Below, piece after piece: positions 35,370 to 43,526 of a DNA stretch of 64,000 bases. The translations under genes and the position numbers were made by a program. This DNA is from Nitrosopumilus sp. Its GTDB lineage: Archaea; Thermoproteota; Nitrososphaeria; Nitrososphaerales; Nitrosopumilaceae. The notes beneath the pieces were generated by a model that saw only the letters and a program-made list of their open reading frames with translations, ran no database searches and had not been told where the DNA came from. The stretch spans positions 1-64,000 of the forward strand of contig JAOTWS010000003.1 in assembly GCA_029862745.1 (NCBI GenBank). Direction: 5' to 3'. Each line of letters begins with the position of its first letter. Position 1 is the stretch's first letter.

Positions 35370-36197
35370 ATGGAAATTTCTGTAGGACACACTCCTGATT
35401 CTGATGATGCATTCATGTTTTATGGAATGTTTACAGATAAAGTCCCATCTCCATACTTTACAGTAAATCATGTGATAGAAGATATTGAAAAGTTAAATCG
35501 TAAAGCAACTGATCCTCAGCTTGACGTAACAGCGGTTTCAGTTCATGCATGTGCATACATTCCAGGATATACAATTTTGAGAAGTGGAGGGAGTTTTGGG
35601 ATTGGTTATGGCCCTATAGTTACTGCAACAAAGCAAATGTCAATTGATGACTTAAAAAAATGTAAAATTGCAATTCCAGGAAAGATGACATCAGCATTTT
35701 TGTTACTGCAGTTAATGATAGGAAAATTTGATCATATAGAAATGAATTTTAGTGATATTCCAGATGCTGTCAAATCAGGCAAAGTTGATGCAGGATTAGT
35801 AATTCATGAGACACAATTATCATATGAGCAAGAAGGAAATATCAAAATTCTAGATGTTGGAGAATGGTGGGATAAGACAACAAATGGATTACCAGTTCCG
35901 CTTGGGATTAATGTAATGAAAACAGAGATAGGCATGGAAACCATTGTAAAGTTTGATAGATATCTACAAGCATCAATTGAATTTGGCTTGAAAAATTTTG
36001 ATGATGCCATAGAATATGCAATGCAGTACTCAAGAGGAAAGTCACGTGATTTAATTAAAAAATTTGTAAAAATGTATGTTAATAAAATAACTGTAAACAT
36101 GGGAGATTCAGGTGAAGAATCAATCAGAAGATTATTTGAGATGGCAAAAGAAAAGAAACTAGTTCCAGACTTTGAGATCAGTATAGCCACCAAGTAA
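35370..36197 (+). CDS. MqnA/MqnD-like periplasmic-binding-fold enzyme
   Basis: A protein of 275 residues from ATG 35370 (MEISVGHTPDSDDAFMFYGM); the frame opens at TTG 35337. It carries the MqnD block VGHTPDSDDAFMFY, DVTAVSVHACAYIPGYTI, SGGSFGIGYGPIV and GLPVPLGIN, the pattern of 1,4-dihydroxy-6-naphthoate synthase in the futalosine menaquinone pathway. A radical-SAM MqnE/CofH-like gene lies at 43527. Whether this archaeon uses the pathway cannot be proven here. Confidence 0.8.
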   Translation: MEISVGHTPDSDDAFMFYGMFTDKVPSPYFTVNHVIEDIEKLNRKATDPQLDVTAVSVHACAYIPGYTILRSGGSFGIGYGPIVTATKQMSIDDLKKCKIAIPGKMTSAFLLLQLMIGKFDHIEMNFSDIPDAVKSGKVDAGLVIHETQLSYEQEGNIKILDVGEWWDKTTNGLPVPLGINVMKTEIGMETIVKFDRYLQASIEFGLKNFDDAIEYAMQYSRGKSRDLIKKFVKMYVNKITVNMGDSGEESIRRLFEMAKEKKLVPDFEISIATK

Positions 36198-36224
36198 TTA
36201 TAGAACTAAAAAATTTTATTAAAT

Positions 36225-36518
36225 ATGGGAGATGGTATAGGCGGTCCAGTTATCGGGATTCTGACAAATAATGCTTTTGAATTATTAGTAAGTCACACTA
36301 GGAAAGACAATCAAGAAAGTTATGGAAAAACTGAAAAAATAATAATTGGAAAAATTGATGATCCTGAACAGCCTCAGTATGAAGAAACTACAAAAGAAGA
36401 CTTGGAACGTGCATTAAAGGGCAAATTTGTTTCATGCAATGTTCAATACAGAGATACAAAAACAGATGCGCTTGTTTGTAATGTATTTGTTCAGAAACCT
36501 CCAGAAGGATTTGTCTGA
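36225..36518 (+). CDS. Hypothetical protein (97 aa)
   Basis: A soluble acidic protein beginning MGDGIGGPVIGILTNNAFEL and ending VFVQKPPEGFV. A decayed copy of its ending (TPPEGFI plus stop) occurs at about 38056-38080, showing local duplication. It follows the MqnD-like gene by 27 bp on the same strand. No family recognised. Confidence 0.6.
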   Translation: MGDGIGGPVIGILTNNAFELLVSHTRKDNQESYGKTEKIIIGKIDDPEQPQYEETTKEDLERALKGKFVSCNVQYRDTKTDALVCNVFVQKPPEGFV

Positions 36519-36862
36519 TTCCATTTATACCCCAAATTTGTGTTTGTTAATTCATACATAAAAATTCACAAATAATAGAAGTTCATCCATTTGAAAAAAG
36601 ATACTGTAATCGTCATAGGATTGCAAGAAAATGCTTAGAATCTTTATGAGATGGCGATATGAAAAAATGGATTTCAAAGAAGTTGGAGATCCTGAAGAAA
36701 CATCTAAAGTCAAGATGAAAAAAATCAAAAATAAACTGATCAGAGAAAACTTGCTAAATGATGAGTCGGTGCAAAGATAGCAGTTGATGGCAAAATAGGA
36801 CATCTTGAGTGAAAAAGTTCAGAAGATGTTGTTCTTTGAAAAGATTATCATCTAAATGACGA
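36519..36862. other. Intergenic region with a 49-codon frame
   Basis: An ATG frame at 36631-36780 (+) encodes a charged helical peptide (MLRIFMRWRYEKMDFKEVGD) ending DESVQR. It might be a truncated gene. A frame on the minus strand overlaps it and looks like its shadow. Promoter cassette (a) begins just after this stretch. Confidence 0.3.
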
Positions 36863-36890
36863 TTAGATTCTAAACTCCAACAAGCTTAAG
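36863..36890 (+). promoter_or_regulatory. Promoter cassette (a): palindrome plus TATA-like element
   Basis: TTAGATTCTAA at 36863-36873 (perfect inverted repeat around one base) is followed by CTTAAG at 36885-36890 and TTCATAATT. Apart from two or three bases the 43-bp block equals cassette (c). No start codon lies at the leaderless distance, so it may serve the zinc-ribbon gene at 36963 or be an orphan copy. Confidence 0.55.
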
Positions 36891-36962
36891 TTCATAATTT
36901 TTAAAAATTAAAAAATAAAAAACCAGTTAATTTAAGAGTCCCTATGAAATAGTTTTTCTATC

Positions 36963-37214
36963 TTGGTTCATTATTACATCAATAAAATAAAACGTGTAGC
37001 CCATAAACCTTCTAAATGTGTGAATTGTGATGGATCAGACATTAAAGATGATGCAGTTTTAGCTACAATTGGCCCTTCTGAAGCAAATGCAGATTATGTG
37101 CCTTCAATTCTATGTCTTTCTTGTGAAACTTTGATGATAATTACTACCCAATTAGAATTAGTGGTTGGAATCCATCATTCTGTAGGAAATCAGGTAACTA
37201 TGCGTAATTCTTAA
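36963..37214 (+). CDS. Small zinc-ribbon protein (83 aa)
   Basis: CxxC pairs in SKCVNCDGSD and ILCLSCETLMIITTQ mark a zinc ribbon. The start is TTG 36963; no better ATG exists. A TATA-like AATTTAAGAG lies about 25-30 bp upstream. The second knuckle resembles the product at 17355-17615. It is the first of a run of tiny CxxC/CxC proteins up to 37991. Function unknown. Confidence 0.55.
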   Translation: MVHYYINKIKRVAHKPSKCVNCDGSDIKDDAVLATIGPSEANADYVPSILCLSCETLMIITTQLELVVGIHHSVGNQVTMRNS

Positions 37215-37381
37215 AACAATAAAAATCAACTATATCTGAACTAGAAAAATATCTTGTATTTTTTGAAAATCGTAAAACAAAAAAAGAAAATCATGAGGAA
37301 GTGAATCGGTGTTCAAAATGCAATATACATTAATTCAGAATGGGTTTTTGGATTTTTATCAAAATTGCATTGTTTGGTAAA
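37215..37381. other. Short region with a possible gene tail
   Basis: A plus-strand frame without a start codon, open from about 37229 and closing at 37338 with EVNRCSKCNIH, looks like the C-terminal remnant of another CxxC protein. It lies between two members of the small-gene cluster. Confidence 0.3.
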
Positions 37382-37406
37382 TAGATTCTAAAACCATACA
37401 CTTAAG
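37382..37406 (+). promoter_or_regulatory. Promoter cassette (b)
   Basis: TAGATTCTA at 37382-37390 and CTTAAG at 37401-37406, followed by TTCATAGT. The centre of CTTAAG is 26 bp before the TTG start at 37430, the leaderless spacing. Confidence 0.6.
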
Positions 37407-37429
37407 TTCATAGTGTATTTCGAAACGTA

Positions 37430-37519
37430 TTGAAACTACCACAAAATGATAAAAAGGCAATAATTATCAGTTTATTGATGCTAATTGGGATTGGAATGTA
37501 CACATATTCAATTATATGA
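37430..37519 (+). CDS. 29-residue single-span membrane peptide
   Basis: TTG 37430 opens MKLPQNDKKAIIISLLMLIG followed by a short hydrophobic end (IGMYTYSII). One membrane helix fills most of the peptide. Support is its position exactly one promoter-spacing downstream of cassette (b). Function unknown; membrane regulator peptides of this size are known in other organisms. Confidence 0.45.
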   Translation: MKLPQNDKKAIIISLLMLIGIGMYTYSII

Positions 37520-37530
37520 AAAAATATTGA

Positions 37531-37558
37531 TTAGATTCTAAACTTCAACAAGCTTAAG
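37531..37558 (+). promoter_or_regulatory. Promoter cassette (c)
   Basis: TTAGATTCTAA at 37531-37541 and CTTAAG at 37553-37558. The centre of CTTAAG is 26 bp before ATG 37582. It is nearly identical to cassette (a) over some 43 bp, including the spacer. Confidence 0.65.
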
Positions 37559-37581
37559 TTCATAATTATCAGATTACAGTC

Positions 37582-37770
37582 ATGGTTGATTATGATCAGG
37601 AACCTGATAGATATGAAATAATATCGATTGAATCAGAAATTAGAGTGGGAGTTTTTCACAAAGTTGTTAAAGACTTGGAAACCGGAAAGGCTGTTTCTTG
37701 TTCTTGTAAATGTTGGAGTAAAGGAAACAAGCCTTGTTTTGGTATGAGAACTATTGGGTTTGATAGTTAA
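37582..37770 (+). CDS. Small CxC-motif protein (62 aa)
   Basis: The protein starts MVDYDQEPDRYEIISIESEI and has the cysteine cluster VSCSCKCWSKGNKPCFG (four Cys in 14 residues), a possible metal site. A leaderless start at ATG 37582 fits promoter cassette (c). The stop is immediately followed by cassette (d). No family recognised. Confidence 0.6.
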   Translation: MVDYDQEPDRYEIISIESEIRVGVFHKVVKDLETGKAVSCSCKCWSKGNKPCFGMRTIGFDS

Positions 37771-37810
37771 TAGATTCTAAATTCTTTTGAGAATAGACAA
37801 TACGCTTAAG
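37771..37810 (+). promoter_or_regulatory. Promoter cassette (d)
   Basis: TAGATTCTAA at 37771-37780 touches the preceding stop codon; CTTAAG is at 37805-37810, 13 bp further from the palindrome than in (a) and (c). The TATA-like centre is 26 bp before ATG 37833. Confidence 0.6.
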
Positions 37811-37832
37811 TTAACACAGAATTTAAAAAGAC

Positions 37833-37991
37833 ATGATTCCAAAAGGAGACATACCTGGTGTATGTGAAGATTGTGGGGAACGCATCACATATTCTAAAAA
37901 ATCTATACAAACTCATACAGAATTATTGAAAAAACATCGGTGTCCAAAGTGTGGGAATTTTGCATTGAAAACATTAAGTACTGGTTTGTGA
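37833..37991 (+). CDS. Small zinc-ribbon protein (52 aa)
   Basis: Starts MIPKGDIPGVCEDCGERITY, followed by a helical stretch and HRCPKCGNFALK: two CxxC knuckles 23 residues apart, a classic zinc ribbon. ATG 37833 is at leaderless distance from cassette (d). It closes the small-gene cluster. The function could be nucleic-acid or protein binding. Confidence 0.65.
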   Translation: MIPKGDIPGVCEDCGERITYSKKSIQTHTELLKKHRCPKCGNFALKTLSTGL

Positions 37992-38373
37992 TTGTCAGTG
38001 GAGATCCTGATCTCATTTCATTCATACTATGAGAGATGTTAAGGAAGAAGTTGACTACACCTCCAGAAGGTTTCATCTGATTATTTTAACAATCATCAAT
38101 TTTTGCAACACGTGGAAATAATTTAGAATTCAAGATATGATTTTACAGTTATTCAATAATCAAATATGGTTTTGTTTATTATAACATATGAAATAAATTA
38201 AATTCAAATTATTTATCTCTTAAAAAAATGTGTGCCATTTTGATTCAAATTCATCATTATAAATTACCAACTGCAAGCACCTACAAACACTATTTTTTAT
38301 TCAAAGATATTCATTTTAGAAGATTTACAGAGATGTGAAAAGAGACTATTTCTTAAATCACTATAAAGTAAGA
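37992..38373. other. Intergenic region with remnant of the 36225 gene
   Basis: At about 38056-38080 a short frame ends TTPPEGFI plus stop, closely matching the end of the gene at 36225-36518. The rest is AT-rich and empty. This suggests a past tandem duplication of the 36-38 kb segment followed by decay. Confidence 0.45.
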
Positions 38374-40329
38374 CTATCTTGATTTTTTAAATTGATGTAC
38401 TATGTCTTGCTGTATTAAAATCTCAATCTCATTAATGAATTTCTTGTCAGACATTTTGTCTTGGACCCATAATTTTGCATTGTTTTTAAACACAGGGAGA
38501 GTATTTTTATTATTATCTTGTATATCGATATCAATTTGTGGCACTTGGATAATTTTCTTCTCAATCAAATATTCTATTGATCTAAGATAGCCAGAAGTAT
38601 TGATTTTATCTTCTACCCACCATGAAGTAGTACTTTTAAACCAATTTGGAATAGACGGGATGGAGAAAAGACGTGTCTCTGTGTTTATATCATCAATTAA
38701 GACTATCTTTAACCCATAATTCTTTACCTCGTCTATTAATTCATCAAGTTCAAAATACTGAGTAACATCAAGTTGATTTTCAAAAACCCATCCACTTCTT
38801 TTTGAATATTCATGTGGATGAAGCAACACCACTGCAAATCCATAATCCCGTACGCTGAATTTAATATCATTCATTGTTTGATTTGCTGGAATACCATACC
38901 ATGCTCTTCCTTGCTCAATATATCCTGTAGAAGCTGTGGATGGAAACCTAAACAGAGACTCATCTTTGAGAGGATAAGGTGCAACATCAAATGATGAAAC
39001 AGAGCTGATATATTGTATATTTTCTTGGTTTAACACAGAAATGGTATCAGTATTATAACGTCCAAAAGGTGGAATGAAAACAGAGGGTTTTTTCTCAATT
39101 AAATCAGATATGTTGTTATTAGTATTTCTGATAAGCTCAAGCTGTTCATCCTTATTCATAGTTGTAATGTCAGAGGTACCACCATGATTACCAATTCCAA
39201 TAAGTTTGTCATTTTTGGATATGGTTGTTTTTAGGAAATTAGTTAGTTCTGCATCACTACCAAAATTTTCTCCTATAATCCCTACAGTAAGAGGCACATC
39301 TTTACTAAGAAATAGATTGATCAATTCTTCTTGTACATCAATAAGATAATAATCTTGTACATTGTCTAATCTAAATGCCACACAGTTACATGTTTCATCA
39401 GGGGATTCAATTTCAGACTTATTTTTAATGCTATTAATCTCATAGTCTATGTTTTGGTCGTTTGATTCAAAAATTTTTATTTCACCCATATTTTTATGAA
39501 CTAATATTTCTTTTATTGCCCAGACTTTGGATTCAGAGTTTGAGGAATCCAGTACACGTAAAAAGTAAAAACCTACAGGAACATTTGAGAACGTTGCTTC
39601 ACCATGAGAATCTACTTTTGATTGAGTTACCTTATCATTATTATTATTGTATAATTCGATAGCAAATTCTCCATCATAACCTGAAATAGGTTCTCGTATA
39701 TTTTTATAAAGTTGTATCTTTATTAGATCATCTACTACGGACTTCCAAGGGGTCTTTATAATCTCATTATTAAGTCCCTGGGCAAAACGGAATTTAGGAA
39801 CAGTGTATGAAACTTCTTCACTTAAGGATATTTTTGCAGAATAATAATCGTTAATACCATTGGGAATTTGTAACCAAAATCTTTCAGTTCTTCCGTCATT
39901 TCCTGTAACATCTTCTGCCCATTTTATTCCTTTATGAGAGAAGATTTCAACTTTGGCTCCTTGGATTGGCTTGTTATCATCATAATAAATTGTAAAAAGA
40001 GTCCCTCCCAGGTCTCCAATAGGTATTTTAATTTTTTTAGTTGAATCATCAATTGTTAAAATATGATATCCAACAAACATGTCATGCCTGTAAATATTAA
40101 TGACATACTTTCCTTTTTCTAGGGATATTTTACTAGGGTTTACTGGTTGTTCCATTTTTAGAATTGGTGTTTTTCTATCATTTTCTGAAAAGATTTCAAC
40201 ATACATGCCCCATGAATTTATTGGATCTTCATTACTATCCACTATTGTCAATTCAACAGTACTAGTCTCAGCATATGCAAATACGGCTGGCAGAGCTAAG
40301 ATCACAAGCAACCATAACCAATTTTTCAA
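38374..40329 (-). CDS. Secreted polysaccharide deacetylase-like protein with WW-type repeats
   Basis: The 651-residue protein has a signal peptide (1-20), several Ig/carboxypeptidase-regulatory-like beta domains (~22-290) and a NodB-like catalytic domain (~315-550). Two ~40-residue repeats follow at the C-terminus (IPNWFKSTTSWWVEDKI and LPVFKNNAKLWVQDKMSD). NodB motifs can be traced: CVAFRLDNVQDYY (motif 1, Asp), IGIGNHGGTSD (motif 2; one His of the usual HxxxH pair changed), FIPPFGRYN (motif 3) and VVLLHPHEYS. It likely trims cell-surface or environmental glycans. Confidence 0.8.
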   Translation of the reverse strand: MKNWLWLLVILALPAVFAYAETSTVELTIVDSNEDPINSWGMYVEIFSENDRKTPILKMEQPVNPSKISLEKGKYVINIYRHDMFVGYHILTIDDSTKKIKIPIGDLGGTLFTIYYDDNKPIQGAKVEIFSHKGIKWAEDVTGNDGRTERFWLQIPNGINDYYSAKISLSEEVSYTVPKFRFAQGLNNEIIKTPWKSVVDDLIKIQLYKNIREPISGYDGEFAIELYNNNNDKVTQSKVDSHGEATFSNVPVGFYFLRVLDSSNSESKVWAIKEILVHKNMGEIKIFESNDQNIDYEINSIKNKSEIESPDETCNCVAFRLDNVQDYYLIDVQEELINLFLSKDVPLTVGIIGENFGSDAELTNFLKTTISKNDKLIGIGNHGGTSDITTMNKDEQLELIRNTNNNISDLIEKKPSVFIPPFGRYNTDTISVLNQENIQYISSVSSFDVAPYPLKDESLFRFPSTASTGYIEQGRAWYGIPANQTMNDIKFSVRDYGFAVVLLHPHEYSKRSGWVFENQLDVTQYFELDELIDEVKNYGLKIVLIDDINTETRLFSIPSIPNWFKSTTSWWVEDKINTSGYLRSIEYLIEKKIIQVPQIDIDIQDNNKNTLPVFKNNAKLWVQDKMSDKKFINEIEILIQQDIVHQFKKSR

Positions 40330-40769
40330 GTATTTTTTCTATATTGACAACGCTTTATTTCCTTTGCTATATAATCATCAAAAAATTCGGCATAAAATAG
40401 AGATATCGCCATAAACTAATACAAGAACAACAAACGGATTATTACTATAATGGTTAACTCTTACTTACTCCTGATGCATTGACTTTACAAAGTCAATTAC
40501 TTTAAGCAATGATCACATATGAAATCACAGATTCCTAAGATCTCTTTAATAGTCCTATTTCACATAGCAGAGATCCTCAAGTAGAAGCAATATTAAGAAA
40601 GAGATGAGATAAAAGATCTAAATAAACATAAAAAATTCATGGAATGATTATAGATTAAATGCTGAAATTCATCAATTAATCATAGACTCAATTTTTACAC
40701 AATAAGAAATCTATTTGGTGATATTCACTAATGACAGTAACCAAAATAGAAAAAACACATGGGTTAGAA
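40330..40769. other. Intergenic region with a 20-bp palindrome
   Basis: 440 bp upstream of the deacetylase gene. ATTGACTTT and AAAGTCAAT (40478-40497) form a perfect inverted repeat with a 2-bp centre. The deacetylase promoter must also be here. A stop-rich frame near 40570-40630 may be gene debris. Confidence 0.4.
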
Positions 40770-40856
40770 TTAATCCTCAGAATCATAATCTGCATCATAT
40801 TCTATGCTGTCATCCTCGATTTCATAGTTATCTGAATCTGTTTCGTAATAACTCAT
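40770..40856 (-). CDS. Very acidic miniprotein (28 aa)
   Basis: ATG 40856 to TAA; the peptide (MSYYETDSDNYEIEDDSIEY plus DADYDSED) is almost half Asp/Glu. TAAATAAT some 21-23 bp upstream on the minus strand gives leaderless spacing. Function unknown. It could be a chance frame, but its extreme composition is unusual in AT-rich noise. Confidence 0.4.
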   Translation of the reverse strand: MSYYETDSDNYEIEDDSIEYDADYDSED

Positions 40857-41175
40857 AAGAATCGTAATAGATTATTTAGTAGATAAACAATTCACTAATT
40901 GATTTCATCTCTTCTTAAATCATCTAGAATTATTCTAAGTGTGACAGAGGATTTTTCTGTGATTAGTCACACCAAAATACAACCATGATTATAAGGGACG
41001 TTATTATTAGCAAAATATACTAGGTATTATTTTCTCAGTATCTTTTACTAAACATCAGTAATATGATACTAAAAAATTTCAACTAAAAGAATTTACCCAT
41101 ATAACAACAATGATTTAAGAATTATCCAAGAAAGTTTATGTAAATTCAAATTAACTATTTTTTATAGTTTACACA
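40857..41175. other. Intergenic region before the pentapeptide gene
   Basis: AT-rich, 319 bp, containing divergent promoters; nothing else recognisable. Confidence 0.4.
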
Positions 41176-41673
41176 ATGAATTCTTCAAAGGCATTTAGGA
41201 AACGTGATCTTTCCAAAGTTAATTTTGAATATGAAGAGTTGATTGGAAGAAACTTCTCAGATGCAGATATGAATGGAGTTAATCTCAAAAACAGAGATAT
41301 CCATAATGCAGATCTTAGCTGCACTAATTTGAGCGAAGCTGACCTGAGTGATGCAATATTATTTTATGTTAAATTAAGAGGGGCAGATATGAGAAGGATT
41401 AATCTTTCAAACGCAAAATTATGGGATGCCGAATTGTACGGAGCGAATCTTCAAGATGCAGATATTAGAGGTGCAGATTTGTTTTATACAGATTTAAGAA
41501 ATGTAGATTTAACTGGAGCTAACATGAGTAAAGTTAATCTCAGACATGCAAACTTTGAAGGTGCAATTCTGACATCAACTAGATTTGCAGATGCAAATTA
41601 TGATCTTCATACATTGGACACCCTTTCTGAAAGTGCAAGGACTGTGCTAAAGAAACAAGGTAAATTATGGTAA
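41176..41673 (+). CDS. Pentapeptide-repeat protein
   Basis: Residues ~20-140 are a run of A(D/N)Lxx-type pentapeptides (ADLSCTNLSEADLSDAIL, then GANLQDADIRGADLFYTDL). They would fold as a right-handed beta-helix of about six coils. There is a charged N-terminal cap and a helical C-terminal tail. Some relatives mimic DNA and inhibit gyrase, but most have no known role. ATG start; the preceding AT-rich stretch holds TTTTTTATAG. Confidence 0.85.
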   Translation: MNSSKAFRKRDLSKVNFEYEELIGRNFSDADMNGVNLKNRDIHNADLSCTNLSEADLSDAILFYVKLRGADMRRINLSNAKLWDAELYGANLQDADIRGADLFYTDLRNVDLTGANMSKVNLRHANFEGAILTSTRFADANYDLHTLDTLSESARTVLKKQGKLW

Positions 41674-41783
41674 AATATTTGCACATCAACCACTAAGATA
41701 TTTTAGGCTAAAGATTACAATTAAAATATAATTTTAATTTCATCATCGAAATGATTTCATATCAGATAATATTGTAGTGTTTA

Positions 41784-41936
41784 ATGGTCAAGATAAAAAT
41801 TGATGAGAAAAGACATCAAGAACTGCTAAAACAAAAAAAAGAATTAGAAGATAATAGACCACATGATATCGAAGCAATGCGGAGATGGAAACATTTGATG
41901 GGAAAGGTACTTCAGGAATTAGAATTATTTAATTAA
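41784..41936 (+). CDS. Small charged helical protein (50 aa)
   Basis: The frame encodes MVKIKIDEKRHQELLKQKKE followed by a second helix (AMRRWKHLMGKVLQELELFN). It is a compact helical hairpin with strong charge. It lies between the pentapeptide gene and the next small membrane gene. Family unknown. Confidence 0.5.
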   Translation: MVKIKIDEKRHQELLKQKKELEDNRPHDIEAMRRWKHLMGKVLQELELFN

Positions 41937-41943
41937 CAATATT

Positions 41944-41949
41944 CTTAAG
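41944..41949 (+). promoter_or_regulatory. CTTAAG promoter copy (e)
   Basis: CTTAAGTTCAAAATTAT matches the core promoter of cassettes (a)-(d) but lacks the upstream palindrome. Its centre is 26 bp before ATG 41972. Confidence 0.55.
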
Positions 41950-41971
41950 TTCAAAATTATGAATAAAAATA

Positions 41972-42184
41972 ATGGATATTTACTCCAGTAAATTTGCAAT
42001 AATTTTGATAATTATATTAGCAGGGATTTTTGGATTACAATTGATGAATAACAATGACAACAATAGTACATTAATTGATGCTGAAACATGCGAATTATAC
42101 ATTATAGATTCTCAGATTAATGCCAAACAGTATCTTAATGAATTTGATTCAAAATGTATTGAATTTAAAAACTTAAATCCATAA
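41972..42184 (+). CDS. Small membrane-anchored protein (70 aa)
   Basis: One N-terminal membrane helix (FAIILIIILAGIFGLQLM) and an Asn/Asp-rich outside part with two cysteines (ETCELYIIDSQ, DSKCIEFK) that could form a disulfide. Leaderless start from the CTTAAG promoter. No family recognised. Confidence 0.6.
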   Translation: MDIYSSKFAIILIIILAGIFGLQLMNNNDNNSTLIDAETCELYIIDSQINAKQYLNEFDSKCIEFKNLNP

Positions 42185-42442
42185 AATTAGCTTATATAAT
42201 ACAAAATATTATTTCCCAAATACTTGGGTAAATAATTTGTATCTAAAAGACACGAAGCAATCAAGCATAGAGACAACTTTGTTAACTGTGATCATTATAG
42301 TATGATGAATAGATCTTAGTTTTCCATATATTGAAGATAGATATCAATAAGAAGAAAATCAAGATTCCAGCATAATAATGACAGACAAATATCTAAAAAT
42401 TTAACATATCTAATATATGACGGAGTGAGATTATTATCAGAA

Positions 42443-42721
42443 ATGGTTCTTTTAGATAAAAAAATGCTGATAGGTGGAACTGCAATGATAGTCGTAGGCA
42501 TCATACTTGTTACAATCAACAGCGCTTCAATGCCAGCAGGCCAAACCGGAATGACTGAAGAGGAAGTAATTGATTTAATGATTGCACAACAAGAAATTCA
42601 AGACTATAACACATTATCAGGAATTCTAATAGGAATAGGATTTTTGTTAGTTTTAATTAGTTTTGGAGCAAGAAGAAAGAAAGGCAGTACAAAAAGAGAA
42701 GAAAAAAAGCCAGTAGAATAA
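42443..42721 (+). CDS. Two-helix membrane protein (92 aa)
   Basis: Helix 1 (MLIGGTAMIVVGIILVTINS) and helix 2 (LSGILIGIGFLLVLISFGAR) flank an acidic loop with MPAGQTGMTEEEVIDLM; the end is strongly basic. The frame opens at GTG 42425, but ATG 42443 (MVLLDKKML) is the natural start. Function unknown. Confidence 0.6.
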   Translation: MVLLDKKMLIGGTAMIVVGIILVTINSASMPAGQTGMTEEEVIDLMIAQQEIQDYNTLSGILIGIGFLLVLISFGARRKKGSTKREEKKPVE

Positions 42722-42759
42722 TTCAAACTTTTTAATCTTAAATTAGTAATACAATATTA

Positions 42760-43068
42760 TTGATTCAGGCTGAAATTAGCATATATCCAATAGCTACACG
42801 TACTACTAGTGCTAGTTTTTACATTGCAAAAGCAATAGAATCGATACAAAACATAGAGAATCTCAGATTTGAGATTAATTCAATGGGAACAATTTTAGAA
42901 TCAAATAGTATCGATATAATCAACACAGCTACAAAGAAAATGATGGATACAGTTCATAATCTAGGGATTGCAAGAGTAGAAGTTATAATCAAAATTGATT
43001 CAAGAAAAGATAAAGATCTTAGTATGGAAGAAAAAATAGATTCAATTAGAAAATACATAAAATTGTAA
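42760..43068 (+). CDS. Thiamine-binding (MTH1187/DUF77) family protein
   Basis: The 102-residue ferredoxin-like protein starts IQAEISIYPIATRTTSASFY and contains LRFEINSMGTILESNSIDII: the YkoF/MTH1187 pattern, in which dimers bind thiamine or related pyrimidines. The start is TTG 42760. It may be involved in thiamine salvage, but no thi genes neighbour it. Confidence 0.75.
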   Translation: MIQAEISIYPIATRTTSASFYIAKAIESIQNIENLRFEINSMGTILESNSIDIINTATKKMMDTVHNLGIARVEVIIKIDSRKDKDLSMEEKIDSIRKYIKL

Positions 43069-43275
43069 CAAATGATTTAGTTTGAAAAATTTACAAAATC
43101 TGTAATTGACATGATTTTACCCATTTCGACTAACTACCCATATCTTTTTTTGCTCAAAGTTTTTAACGTATTATTTTTTATGATGAAAAATAAAACATGT
43201 TTGTTATTTAACTAGATGATAATACGATTTATCTTTTCATATGTTGTAATTATATAAAGACATCTTCCAACTTTA
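43069..43275. other. Intergenic region
   Basis: AT-rich DNA between convergent genes and a gene remnant, with no recognisable feature. Confidence 0.35.
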
Positions 43276-43440
43276 TCAATAATTTTTGAGCGTTCCTCCC
43301 AAGTACTTAATCACTTTGAAGGTCTTTTTTGGATCACTTATGAAAGTCAAATTTTTTATATCGTAGCATTTAGTATTGCAAAAAAAATCTCCATATTTTT
43401 ATCCAACGGTTGTAAATCAAATTTTATCATTAAAATCCAT
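43276..43440 (-). pseudogene. Possible decayed gene with in-frame stops
   Basis: From ATG 43440 a frame of 55 codons contains two internal stops in its first third. It then stays open for some 40 codons with protein-like composition (FISDPKKTFKVIKYLGGTL). It may be a remnant of a small gene in the 458-bp gap after the radical-SAM gene. Family unknown; chance is possible. Confidence 0.3.
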
Positions 43441-43526
43441 CAACATATTCAACAGTTGATCATGTTTTTTCACATAATACATCTAACAATATATTCTAAA
43501 ATTTTTAAATTTATTTTAAAAAATCA

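Noticed and set aside
36552-36803. 83-codon minus-strand frame
   Set aside because: Phe/Leu/Ser-rich composition typical of the complement of an AT-rich coding-like frame on the plus strand.
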